DNA of 64,000 bases from Burkholderia plantarii (GTDB lineage: Bacteria; Pseudomonadota; Gammaproteobacteria; Burkholderiales; Burkholderiaceae): positions 2,294,001 through 2,358,000 of the forward strand of contig NZ_CP007212.1 of the NCBI RefSeq assembly GCF_001411805.1, written 5' to 3'. Position numbers and translations under genes: made by a program. Within the stretch, counting starts at the first letter, position 1. Each line of letters opens with the position of its first letter. A model generated the notes under the pieces. That model did not search any database. It worked only from the letters and a program-made list of their open reading frames with translations, and was not told the DNA's origin. Positions 8,932 to 16,126 of the stretch are shown here, one piece after another.

Positions 8932-10074
8932 CTAATCGAGCAGCGCCTCCGCGTCGACACTGTCGAAAACGATCTCGCGCACCAGTTCGCTGGCGCCGGC
9001 GGCGATCGTGCCCGCCGTCGCGTCGCGATAGAGCCGCGCGACCTCCGACTCCGACAGGTAGCCGCGCGCGCCATGAAACTGCGCGCACCGATGCGCGGCG
9101 CGCTTGGCCAGTTCGGTGCTGCGCAGCTTCAGGATCGACGCGTCGCCGCTGCCGAGCCTGCCGCCCGCGTATTGCAGGACCAGCTGGTAGCCGAAGCAGC
9201 GCAGCAGCCGCAGTTCGGCGATCAGCTCGGCCAGCTCGTGACGCACCGACTGGTTCGCGCTCAGCGGCGCGCCGCGCACCACGCGCTGGCGCACGAAGCG
9301 GTCGACCAGCCGGATGCCGTGCGCCGCGCCGCCCAGCGCGAGCATGCCCGCCACCATGCGCTCGAAGTCGAGGCAGCGCATCAGGTAGGTGAACGCCTTG
9401 TCGGGCTTGCCGAGCACGTTCTCGCGCGGCACCGCGACCTGCTCGAAGCCGATGTCGCAAACGTCGGCGCTGCGCCAGCCGAGCAGGTTCAGCGGCGTGC
9501 GCGTGACGCCGGGCGCGTCGGCGTCGATCAGCAGCAGGCTGCAGCCGCCCAGCGCGTGCCGCTGCGCGTTGCTGCGCACCAGCGCCACGATCAGCGAGGC
9601 CTGCGAGCCGTTCGAGATGAAGCGCTTGGTGCCGTTCACCCGCCACGCGTCGCCGTCCGACTCGGCCAGGCACTGCAGGTTGCTCAGGTCGCTGCCGGCC
9701 TGGTCCTCGGTGATGGCGAGCGCGGCCACCGCCGTGCCGTCGCGCATCCTCGCCAGGTAGCGCTCGCGCTGCGCCTCGCTGCCGAACCAGGCGAGGTAGG
9801 ACGCCGCCATGAACGCGTGGACGCCGATCGCGGCGCGCACGCCGGCATAGCCGAGCCGCCCCAGTTCCTCGAGGAACACCGCGCTGCGCACGAAGCCCTC
9901 GCCTTCGAGCGGCAGGTCGAGCAGGCCCTCGCCGGCCAGCGTGCGCCAGGTCGCGCGCGGAAGATGGCCGCGCGCCTCGGCGCCCTCGGCCTCGGGCAGC
10001 AGGCAGGCGCGCAGCCGTTCGCGCACCTCGCCGGCGAAGGTCCGGTACGACTCGGCCGGATAGGGACTAGACAT
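8932..10074 (-). CDS. acyl-CoA dehydrogenase-like flavoprotein of the halogenase cluster
   Basis: This 380-residue protein has the full ACAD fold with FAD-contact blocks ALAITEDQAGSDLSN (118-132) and WRVNGTKRFISNGSQA (144-159). The usual catalytic Glu near the C-terminus (Tyr-Glu-Gly-Thr-Ser-Glu in most ACADs) is replaced: here the stretch is TIAAGASE, with Ala359 at that site. A Glu is instead present in LDFERMVAG (Glu238), the position used by isovaleryl-CoA dehydrogenase. In the kutzneride pathway the ACAD-like KtzA converts carrier-bound gamma-chloro-isoleucine to a cyclopropane. An analogous carrier-bound substrate is inferred here because the gene sits with a halogenase, carrier protein and adenylation enzyme. 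Simple alpha,beta-desaturation is the alternative. Confidence 0.88.
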   Translation of the reverse strand: MSSPYPAESYRTFAGEVRERLRACLLPEAEGAEARGHLPRATWRTLAGEGLLDLPLEGEGFVRSAVFLEELGRLGYAGVRAAIGVHAFMAASYLAWFGSEAQRERYLARMRDGTAVAALAITEDQAGSDLSNLQCLAESDGDAWRVNGTKRFISNGSQASLIVALVRSNAQRHALGGCSLLLIDADAPGVTRTPLNLLGWRSADVCDIGFEQVAVPRENVLGKPDKAFTYLMRCLDFERMVAGMLALGGAAHGIRLVDRFVRQRVVRGAPLSANQSVRHELAELIAELRLLRCFGYQLVLQYAGGRLGSGDASILKLRSTELAKRAAHRCAQFHGARGYLSESEVARLYRDATAGTIAAGASELVREIVFDSVDAEALLD

Positions 10075-10086
10075 GGGCGCGTCCGG

Positions 10087-10560
10087 TCATTTCACCGAGA
10101 CCACGCGGTGCGCGGGCAGGATGTCGGTGAAGCGGCCCGCGATCTTGAACACCGCGCTCGGCGTGCCGGCCGCCGCCCAGAGTTCGTCGAACTCGAGCAG
10201 GTCCTCGTCCACCAGCAGCGCGACCTCCTGCCGGTGCCCGAGCGGCGGCACGCCGCCGATCGCGAAGCCGGTCGCCTCCTTGACGAAATCGGCGTCGGCC
10301 TTGACGATCTTCGCGCCGATCAGCTGCGAGATCGCCTCCTCGTTGACGCGGTTCGGCCCGCTCGCGAGCACCACCACCGGGCGGTCGTCGGCCAGCGAGC
10401 GAAACACCAGCGACTTGACGATCTGCGCCTTCTCGCAGCCGAGCGTGCGGGCGGCATCGTCGGCGGTGCGCGTGGAGGCGGGCAGTTCGAGGACTTCCAT
10501 CTCCAGGCCACGTTCGGCCAGGACTTCCTGGAAATATTGGGCGCGTTTGCTCAGGCTCAT
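10087..10560 (-). CDS. YbaK/ProX-type aminoacyl-tRNA editing protein
   Basis: This 157-residue protein is a single YbaK/EbsC domain. The conserved lysine of the family lies in EKAQIVKSLVF (Lys49), and the GFAIGGVPPLGH loop lines the substrate pocket. Family members hydrolyse mis-acylated tRNA in trans, for example Cys-, Ala- or 2-aminobutyryl-tRNA(Pro). It is embedded in the halogenase operon, with gaps of 6 and 12 bp to its neighbours. A plausible role is clearing tRNA charged with the cluster's own amino-acid analogue. A housekeeping copy elsewhere in the genome would strengthen that view. Confidence 0.88.
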   Translation of the reverse strand: MSLSKRAQYFQEVLAERGLEMEVLELPASTRTADDAARTLGCEKAQIVKSLVFRSLADDRPVVVLASGPNRVNEEAISQLIGAKIVKADADFVKEATGFAIGGVPPLGHRQEVALLVDEDLLEFDELWAAAGTPSAVFKIAGRFTDILPAHRVVSVK

Positions 10561-10566
10561 GCTCGA

Positions 10567-12132
10567 TCACTCCAGTGACTGTTTGAGATGTCGATGATCG
10601 ATCTTGCCGTTGGCCGACATCGGCAGATCGTCACACAGATGGATTTGCGCCGGCACCATGTAGGCGGGCAGCACCTCGGCCAGCGCGGCGCGGATCTGCT
10701 CGGGGCGGCAGCCGTCGTCGACCGGCACCACGAACGCCACCAGCCGCTTCTCGATGCCGTTGTCGTGCACCGTCACGTAGCTGCGCCGCACCTCGGGCCG
10801 GCTCTGCAGGTGGAACGCGATCTCGCCGAACTCGATCCGGAAGCCGTTGATCTTCACCTGGTCGTCGCGGCGCCCCTTGAACACGAGCACGCCGTCCTCG
10901 CGCAGGTAGCCGATGTCGCCGGTGCGGTAGAGGCGCTCGCGGCGCCCGCCGATCTCGTACTCGACGAAGCGCTCGCGCGTCATCTCCGGCATGCCGAGAT
11001 AGCCCGGCGTCAGGCCCGGCCCCGCCACGCAGATCTCGCCCGCCTCGCCGGCGCCGCACAGCGCGCCGTCCTCGATCAGGTACAGCCGCGTGTTCTGGAT
11101 CGGCAGCCCGATCGGCAGCATGGTCTCGTCGGCGCGGATCTCGCGCACCGGATACCAGGTGGTGAAGGTGGTGCATTCGGTCGGGCCGTAGACGCTGACG
11201 ATGCGCTCCGTGCCGTAGCGGCGCAGCGCCTCGCGCATGTGGCGCAGCGAATGCGCCTCGCCGCCCGTCAGCACGGTCGCCACGCTCGCGAGCGTGGCCG
11301 GCGCCTCGTCCACCAGCGCGTTGAACAGCGCCGTGGTCAGGAACAGCAGGTTGACGCGCTGGCGCTCGATCAGCTCGCGCAGCCGCGAGGCGCGCACGAA
11401 GCCGTCCTCGTAGACCACGCAGGCGCCGCCGTTGAGGAGCGGCCCCCAGATCTCGAAGGTGGCCGCGTCGAACGTGACGGGCGCCATGTGCAGCACGCGG
11501 CTGTCGCGATCGAGCCGCGCGTAGCTGGCGCCGAACACCAGCCGCGCGATGCTGCGATGCTCGATCGGCACGCCCTTGGGCTGGCCGGTGGAACCCGAGG
11601 TGAAGTTGATGTAGGCGATCGAGCCGGCCGTGGCCAGTCCGGCGGGCGCCTCGCGCCGGCCGGCCTCGCGCAGCGCGTCGAGCGAGACCGGCAGCGCGCG
11701 GCAGGATTCGAGCGCCGGATGGGTCAGGCCGGCGGCGGCGCACAGCACGTGGCGGCAGCCGGTCTGCCCGAGCAGGTGGGCGATCCGCTGGGCGGGCCAG
11801 GCCGCGTCGAGCGGCAGGTAGGTCGCGCCGGCCTTCAGGATCGCCACCAGCGCGACGATCAGGTCCGCGCCGCGCGGCAGGCTCAGCGCGACCACGTCGC
11901 CGGGCCGCACGCCCTGCTCGATCAGGCGCCACGCCAGCACGTTGGCGCCGTGGTCGAGCTCGCGATAGCTGCAGCTCCGGGCCGCCGTGACGACGGCCGG
12001 CTCGTCGGGCCAGCGCGCCGCGGCGGCCTCGAACAGCGCGGCGACGCTCAGGTCGTCCGGATACGCCACGGACGTCTGGTTGATCCGCTCGTGAAGCGAC
12101 AGGGCGGCTTCATCGCAGCGAAGCGGTTTCAT
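10567..12132 (-). CDS. stand-alone amino-acid adenylation enzyme (NRPS A domain)
   Basis: This 521-residue free-standing A domain carries all core motifs: INFTSGSTGQPKGVP (A3, about 175-189), VYGPTEC (A5), LYRTGD (A7), GRRDDQVKINGFRIEFGE (A8) and SANGKIDH (A10, Lys510). It has no condensation, carrier or thioesterase domain. Aligning by eye to GrsA gives the pocket residues Asp222, Ala223, Phe226, Phe264, Leu288, Gly290, Val314, Thr322, Phe323, Lys510 (D-A-F-F-L-G-V-T-F-K). That composition resembles published isoleucine and valine codes. It would load the separate carrier protein encoded just upstream. Its start overlaps the thioesterase by 23 nt and has a GAGGAG site. Confidence 0.93.
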   Translation of the reverse strand: MKPLRCDEAALSLHERINQTSVAYPDDLSVAALFEAAAARWPDEPAVVTAARSCSYRELDHGANVLAWRLIEQGVRPGDVVALSLPRGADLIVALVAILKAGATYLPLDAAWPAQRIAHLLGQTGCRHVLCAAAGLTHPALESCRALPVSLDALREAGRREAPAGLATAGSIAYINFTSGSTGQPKGVPIEHRSIARLVFGASYARLDRDSRVLHMAPVTFDAATFEIWGPLLNGGACVVYEDGFVRASRLRELIERQRVNLLFLTTALFNALVDEAPATLASVATVLTGGEAHSLRHMREALRRYGTERIVSVYGPTECTTFTTWYPVREIRADETMLPIGLPIQNTRLYLIEDGALCGAGEAGEICVAGPGLTPGYLGMPEMTRERFVEYEIGGRRERLYRTGDIGYLREDGVLVFKGRRDDQVKINGFRIEFGEIAFHLQSRPEVRRSYVTVHDNGIEKRLVAFVVPVDDGCRPEQIRAALAEVLPAYMVPAQIHLCDDLPMSANGKIDHRHLKQSLE

Positions 12133-12910
12133 CGGACTGGCTCCTCATACGCGCGACCATGTGCTCGAGCAACGGTTCGCGATGGCTATCGAGAAAGAAA
12201 TGCGCGCCGTCGATACCGACCAGCTCGCATCGCGACGTGGTGAAGCCGCGCCAGCCGGCCACGCTGGCCGCGCCGTCGGTCGGGTCGGCATGGCCGTAGT
12301 AGATGTGCAGCGGCACCTCGAGCGGCGTGGCGTGCCAGTTGCCCCACAGCTCCGCGAGCCGCATGTCGGCGCGCAGCGTGGGCAGCACCAGCTGCATCAG
12401 GCGCTCGTCGTCGAACACTTCGGCCGGCGTGCCGCCCATCGCGCGCACCGCGACGCGATAGGCGGGCTCCGGCAGGTCGTGCAGGTAGGGCCGCGCCTGC
12501 GGGTGGTCGGGGCTGCGGCAGCCGCCGATGAAAAGGCGCCGGCAGGTGCCCGGCTCGATCGCCGGGCGGACCTGCTGCGCGATCTCGTAGGCGAGCCGGC
12601 CGCCGAAGCTGTGCCCGAACAGCGCGTGCGGCTCGGCGAGGTACGGCGCCAGCGCGAACGCGCAGTCCTCGACGAGCGCCGGCCAGGCGTCGTAGAGCGG
12701 ATCGCGCAGCCGCATGCCGCGGCCCGGCAACCGCACCGCCACCAGCTCCACGTCGGGATCGAGCAGATCGACCCAGTCGCGGAACAGGTCGGCGCTGCCG
12801 CCGGCATAGGCAAAGCAGATCAGCCGCAGACGAGGCTTGGGGACGGGCCGCGGAATCAGGCACCAGCGTGCCGTATCGGCGGCCCGTTGCCGGGCTCGCG
12901 CGTCGCTCAC
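12110..12910 (-). CDS. type II thioesterase (alpha/beta hydrolase)
   Basis: This 266-residue protein is of the TEII family used by NRPS/PKS systems. The nucleophile elbow is GHSFGG (Ser101). Asp209 in YYGHADP and His237 in DGAHFFL complete the triad, and LPGRGMRLRDP near 61-71 is a typical TEII block. With no modular NRPS in the operon, it most likely releases the modified amino acid from the stand-alone carrier protein, as CmaE and CytC4 are believed to do. A proofreading role is the alternative. It overlaps the carrier gene by 4 nt and the adenylation gene by 23 nt. Confidence 0.9.
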   Translation of the reverse strand: MSDARARQRAADTARWCLIPRPVPKPRLRLICFAYAGGSADLFRDWVDLLDPDVELVAVRLPGRGMRLRDPLYDAWPALVEDCAFALAPYLAEPHALFGHSFGGRLAYEIAQQVRPAIEPGTCRRLFIGGCRSPDHPQARPYLHDLPEPAYRVAVRAMGGTPAEVFDDERLMQLVLPTLRADMRLAELWGNWHATPLEVPLHIYYGHADPTDGAASVAGWRGFTTSRCELVGIDGAHFFLDSHREPLLEHMVARMRSQSDETASLR

Positions 12911-13164
12911 GAGGCGCGCGTCTCGCCGTGCTTCACGATGTGGCTCGCGATGTCCGACAGGCGGCTTTGCTCGAACAGCGCCTCCGGGGTCAGCGCATCC
13001 TCGCCGAAGTGCCCTTCCACGCGCGAGAGCAGCTTGACCGCGGTGATCGAGGTGCCGCCCGCCTCGAAGAAGTCGCTATCCGCGCTCTCGATGCGCAGGC
13101 CCAGCGCGCCGCAGGCGTCGACCAGCCATGCCTGGACGTCCTTGATGTCGTTGCGATTGCTCAT
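12907..13164 (-). CDS. stand-alone peptidyl carrier protein
   Basis: This 85-residue protein is a single carrier domain. The phosphopantetheine attachment site is FFEAGGTSITAVKLL with Ser39. It lies 20 bp after the halogenase and shares ATGA with the thioesterase. It is expected to hold the amino acid as a thioester while the halogenase and flavoprotein act, because SyrB2-class enzymes work only on carrier-bound substrate. The start ATG gives the normal carrier length. Confidence 0.92.
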   Translation of the reverse strand: MSNRNDIKDVQAWLVDACGALGLRIESADSDFFEAGGTSITAVKLLSRVEGHFGEDALTPEALFEQSRLSDIASHIVKHGETRAS

Positions 13165-13184
13165 GATGTTTGCCTGCTCCTGGA

Positions 13185-14144
13185 TCAACGCGACTGGAAA
13201 CGGAAACCGTTGACGTTTTCGCCGACGAAACGGTTGTGGCCGAACGCGTCCTGGCCCGCCACCTGCACGCAGCCGAACTTGTCGAGATTGGCGCTGCCGC
13301 CGAACTCCTCCAGCGTGTTGGAATACGGGTACACACGCACCGAGTTCGGCAGGTAGCGCGCGGCGAAGCCCAGGCGCATCTTGTCGGTCAGCCCGCTGTG
13401 CGGGTGCGAGGCGTGCATCAGCGTCGACCAGAAGATGATGAACTGGCCCTGGCGCATCACCATCGACCTGGCCTGGCTCTCGTCCGGGCTCCAGTCCGGA
13501 TCCTTCTGGAGCTGGCGGTAGTCGTAGCCGAAGAAGCCGCGGCGCACGCCCTGCTTCTCCAGGTTGTTGATGGCGTCCTCGCGGTATTCCATGACCTTCG
13601 ACTCGTCGTAGTTCATGGTGCGGTGCGTGCCGGGAATGAACTGCAGGCAGCCGTTCTCGACGTTCGCCTCGGTGAACGCCGTCCACACCGTGATGGTGCC
13701 GCCGAACTCCGCATCCTCCGGCCACACGATCTGCGGGTGCTTGGAGCCGGCCACGTTCGAGAAGTTGTCGGCCTGGTGCCAGTCGGTGCCTTCGTCGCCC
13801 GGATACTTCGGGAAGAACTCGGTGCGCCAGCACAGCACGTCCGGACCGAGGATGCTCGCCACCCGGTCGGCGATCTCCGGGCGCGTGATGTGCGAGGCCA
13901 GGAAATCGACATCGAGATGACGATCGTAATTGGCCAGATTGGTCACGCCGGAAATCGATTTTTCCTGGCTGTAAATGGCTTTCTTGGTATTGAGCAACTT
14001 GGGACGCAATGCCTGGAGATTCGCCTCCATTTCATCGCCCGGATAAAGATCGAACGGCCCGATATAGCCATTGCGATGGAAACTCGCCAACTCATCCTGG
14101 CTCAGGGCGAATTGGGATGCAGCTACCTCGATTTGATTATTCAC
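13185..14144 (-). CDS. non-heme Fe(II)/2-oxoglutarate-dependent halogenase (SyrB2/CmaB/KtzD class)
   Basis: This 319-residue protein is very similar to SyrB2 from memory, including [42 protein letters not shown] and FWSTLMHAS blocks. The iron site reads TDWHQADNF: His123-x-Ala125, where hydroxylases of the same fold have His-x-Asp/Glu. The second iron His is His244, and Arg257 is at the 2-oxoglutarate-binding place. Loss of the carboxylate ligand is the hallmark that lets chloride bind iron. It is predicted to chlorinate an unactivated carbon of the amino acid on the neighbouring carrier protein. The start is a GTG with GGAG 8 nt upstream. Confidence 0.95.
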   Translation of the reverse strand: MNNQIEVAASQFALSQDELASFHRNGYIGPFDLYPGDEMEANLQALRPKLLNTKKAIYSQEKSISGVTNLANYDRHLDVDFLASHITRPEIADRVASILGPDVLCWRTEFFPKYPGDEGTDWHQADNFSNVAGSKHPQIVWPEDAEFGGTITVWTAFTEANVENGCLQFIPGTHRTMNYDESKVMEYREDAINNLEKQGVRRGFFGYDYRQLQKDPDWSPDESQARSMVMRQGQFIIFWSTLMHASHPHSGLTDKMRLGFAARYLPNSVRVYPYSNTLEEFGGSANLDKFGCVQVAGQDAFGHNRFVGENVNGFRFQSR

Positions 14145-14179
14145 GGTTATTTCTCCGGCCCTCGGATTGGAGATAATGT

Positions 14180-14206
14180 TTTATATCCAGAATAATTCAA
14201 TGACAA
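14180..14206 (-). promoter_or_regulatory. candidate promoter of the halogenase operon
   Basis: On the minus strand TTGTCA is followed 15 bp later by TATAAA, some 35 bp before the halogenase ribosome-binding site. The 40 bp upstream of the -35 are almost pure A/T (T-rich tracts at 14211-14250), a striking drop in this GC-rich region. They could act as an UP-like element or a silencer target. The 15-bp spacing is short; TAAAAC at 17 bp is an alternative -10. Confidence 0.5.
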
Positions 14207-14323
14207 GGTGAGATTATTTTTGTTTTTATTATTGTTTTATTTTGATTTGACTGCCGGGGAGGGACCGCGAACTGCGGGAAGGTCCGCGACACGCGTGCCG
14301 CGAACCGAAAGCGGAATGACGAC

Positions 14324-14614
14324 TCAACCTTGCAGGGCAGCCTTGGTCGCGCCGATGCCGAACTTGACCGACGCGCCGCGCGGCTTCTTCTGCTCGATTT
14401 CCATCTGTTCGATGATGTCGCGAAACTCGACCTGATGCTCCGCCATCTCGCCCATCAATAACACGATCACCGCGAGATGCGACGGCACCACGCCCTTCTG
14501 TGAATAATTGGTGATCGAATTTTCATTCATCTTCACCAGATTCGCGAATTCCCGCGCGGTCAGCCGCGCCCGCTTGAGCTGGTCGCGGAATTCGAAATAG
14601 GTCATTACGGACAC
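14324..14614 (-). CDS. small HTH (XRE-like) DNA-binding protein upstream of the halogenase operon
   Basis: This 96-residue protein has an N-terminal helix-turn-helix-like segment (LKRARLTAREFANLVKMNENSITNYSQKGVVPSHLAVIVLLMGEM), resembling XRE-type repressors, followed by a charged helix and a short basic tail. A GTG start is chosen because AAGGAG sits 7 nt upstream; a downstream ATG would remove three residues. It is on the same strand as the halogenase operon, separated by the AT-rich promoter region, and is the only candidate local regulator. I do not recognise a named homologue. Confidence 0.75.
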   Translation of the reverse strand: MSVMTYFEFRDQLKRARLTAREFANLVKMNENSITNYSQKGVVPSHLAVIVLLMGEMAEHQVEFRDIIEQMEIEQKKPRGASVKFGIGATKAALQG

Positions 14615-14642
14615 AACGGCTCTCCTTGAAAAAGATCCGCGC

Positions 14643-14666
14643 GCGGTCCGGCCTCGGCCGGACCGC
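14643..14666 (-). terminator. hairpin after the LivK-like gene
   Basis: Perfect 11-bp arms GCGGTCCGGCC / GGCCGGACCGC with a 2-nt loop lie between the binding-protein stop and the small HTH gene. On the minus strand a TTTTT run follows about 8 nt later, so this is probably an imperfect intrinsic terminator. Confidence 0.6.
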
Positions 14667-14708
14667 CGTGCAAAATTTCTCGATTCCGCGATCCCGGCCC
14701 AGGCCGGC

Positions 14709-15869
14709 TTACATCTTCACCTGATCGAGGAAGGTCTTCTTGCCCGCCTTGTAGACGTACAGCGAGATCACGCCATGCGCGAGGTCGCCGTGCGAATCGA
14801 AGGTGGTTTCACCGATCACGCCCTTGTAGTCGGTGGACGGCATCGCGGCCAGAATCTTGGCCGGATCGGTGGACTTCGAGCGCTTCATCGCGTCGACGAT
14901 GATGTTCACCGCGTCGTAGGCGAACGGCGCGTCATACTCGACCACCTGCCCGAAGCGCTTCTTGTACTTCGCCTGGAACTCGGCGCCGCCCGGCATCGTT
15001 TCGATCGCCGCGCCGGCCTGCGAGCACACCACGTTCTCGGTCGCGTCGCCGGCCAGGTTGGCGAGCGACTCGGTGCAGACGCCGTCACCCGTGAACACCT
15101 TCGCGCGCAGGCCGAGCTGCTTGGCCTGCTTCGTGAACGGGCCGCCGGTGGAGTCCGAGCCGCCGTACATGATCGCGTCCGGGTTCTCGCCCTTGATCTT
15201 GGTCAGCACCGAGCGGAAGTCGACGGCCTTGTCGCTGGTGGCGTCGTGCGACAGCACCGTGAGGCCCAGTTCCTTCGCGCGCTTCTCGAACTCGTTCGCG
15301 AGACCCTGGCCGTAGGCGGTGGAGTCGTCGACGATCGCCACGCGATGGATGGTGCCGAGCTTCTTCGCGTAGTTGGCCAGCGCCGGGCCCTGCTGCGCGT
15401 CGGTGGCCACCACGCGGAAGGTGGTCTTGAAGCCCTGCAGCGTGTAGACCGGGTTGGTCGAGGACGGCGAGATCTGCGTGATGCCGGCATCGCTGTAGAT
15501 CTTCGAGGCCGGGATCGAGGTGCCCGAATTCAGGTGGCCGATCACCGCCACGACCTTGTCGTCAACCAGCTTCTGCGCCACCTGCGTGGCGGTGCGCGGG
15601 TCGGCTGCGTCATCCTGCGCATCGAGTTGCAACGTGATCTTCTGGCCGCCGATCGTCAGCCCCTTCGCGTTGATTTCCTCGACCGCGAGGCGCGCGCCAT
15701 TTTCGTTGTCCTTACCAAGATGGGCGATACCGCCCGTCAGCGGCTCGACACTGCCGATCTTCACGACGACCTGATCGGCACTCGCTGCCGTCGTGGCGGC
15801 AAGCACCAACAACGTGGCCGTGGCCGTGAGCGAAAGCTTCAGAACGCTGGATGAATTAGCTCGTTTCAA
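14709..15869 (-). CDS. branched-chain amino acid ABC transporter substrate-binding protein (LivK-like)
   Basis: This 386-residue protein has a Sec signal peptide (residues about 1-32, ending ASA-DQ) and a periplasmic type I binding fold (Peripla_BP_6): VKIGSVEPLTGGIAHLGKDNENGARLAVEEIN, VIGHLNSGTSIPASKIY, YAPFAYDAV-like blocks and a C-terminal VYKAGKKTFLDQVK. The LIVAT family binds Leu, Ile, Val and related amino acids in the periplasm. No permease or ATPase genes are adjacent, so it must pair with an ABC core encoded elsewhere. It lies next to a cluster predicted to use a branched-chain amino acid, which may be coincidence. A divergent GntR regulator is probably its controller. Confidence 0.92.
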   Translation of the reverse strand: MKRANSSSVLKLSLTATATLLVLAATTAASADQVVVKIGSVEPLTGGIAHLGKDNENGARLAVEEINAKGLTIGGQKITLQLDAQDDAADPRTATQVAQKLVDDKVVAVIGHLNSGTSIPASKIYSDAGITQISPSSTNPVYTLQGFKTTFRVVATDAQQGPALANYAKKLGTIHRVAIVDDSTAYGQGLANEFEKRAKELGLTVLSHDATSDKAVDFRSVLTKIKGENPDAIMYGGSDSTGGPFTKQAKQLGLRAKVFTGDGVCTESLANLAGDATENVVCSQAGAAIETMPGGAEFQAKYKKRFGQVVEYDAPFAYDAVNIIVDAMKRSKSTDPAKILAAMPSTDYKGVIGETTFDSHGDLAHGVISLYVYKAGKKTFLDQVKM

Positions 15870-16034
15870 CTGGTGCTCTCCTGCGAGTGTTTTTTTAGGG
15901 GCTTCCCGTAGTGCCCGGCTGGCCGGGCCTTGTTTGAACCACTACCCGCCCTTCGATCACAGCCCGTCCGGCAACGCCCGGCGCCCCGGATTCGCCGCTT
16001 TCGGCGAGGACGATGCAATGCCTCAAATCTTCCT

Positions 16035-16063
16035 ATGTATCCATATTTCATATTTGGATACAT
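16035..16063. promoter_or_regulatory. inverted repeat, likely GntR/FadR operator
   Basis: Perfect 9-bp arms ATGTATCCA / TGGATACAT with an 11-bp AT-rich centre lie in the 257-bp region between the divergent binding-protein and GntR genes. Location and symmetry fit an operator controlling both. Confidence 0.6.
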
Positions 16064-16076
16064 TCGTAGCATATCG

Positions 16077-16097
16077 TTGCCAAGATACAATTGGCAA
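16077..16097. promoter_or_regulatory. second inverted repeat before the GntR gene
   Basis: Seven-base arms TTGCCAA / TTGGCAA surround GATACAA, 30 bp before the chosen GntR start. Both this element and the one 14 bp away contain GATACA. Two spaced sites would suit autoregulation. Confidence 0.5.
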
Positions 16098-16126
16098 GAA
16101 CAAAAAAATTGAACCGGAGGTGGGTA

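Noticed and set aside
12907..13833. Long minus-strand frame covering the carrier protein and part of the halogenase
   Set aside because: Only its last 85 codons are a real protein; the upstream part is an alternate frame of the halogenase gene kept open by GC bias.
13185..14144. Reading the enzyme as an ordinary phytanoyl-CoA-type hydroxylase
   Set aside because: The iron-ligand carboxylate is replaced by Ala125 and the overall match is to SyrB2-class halogenases.
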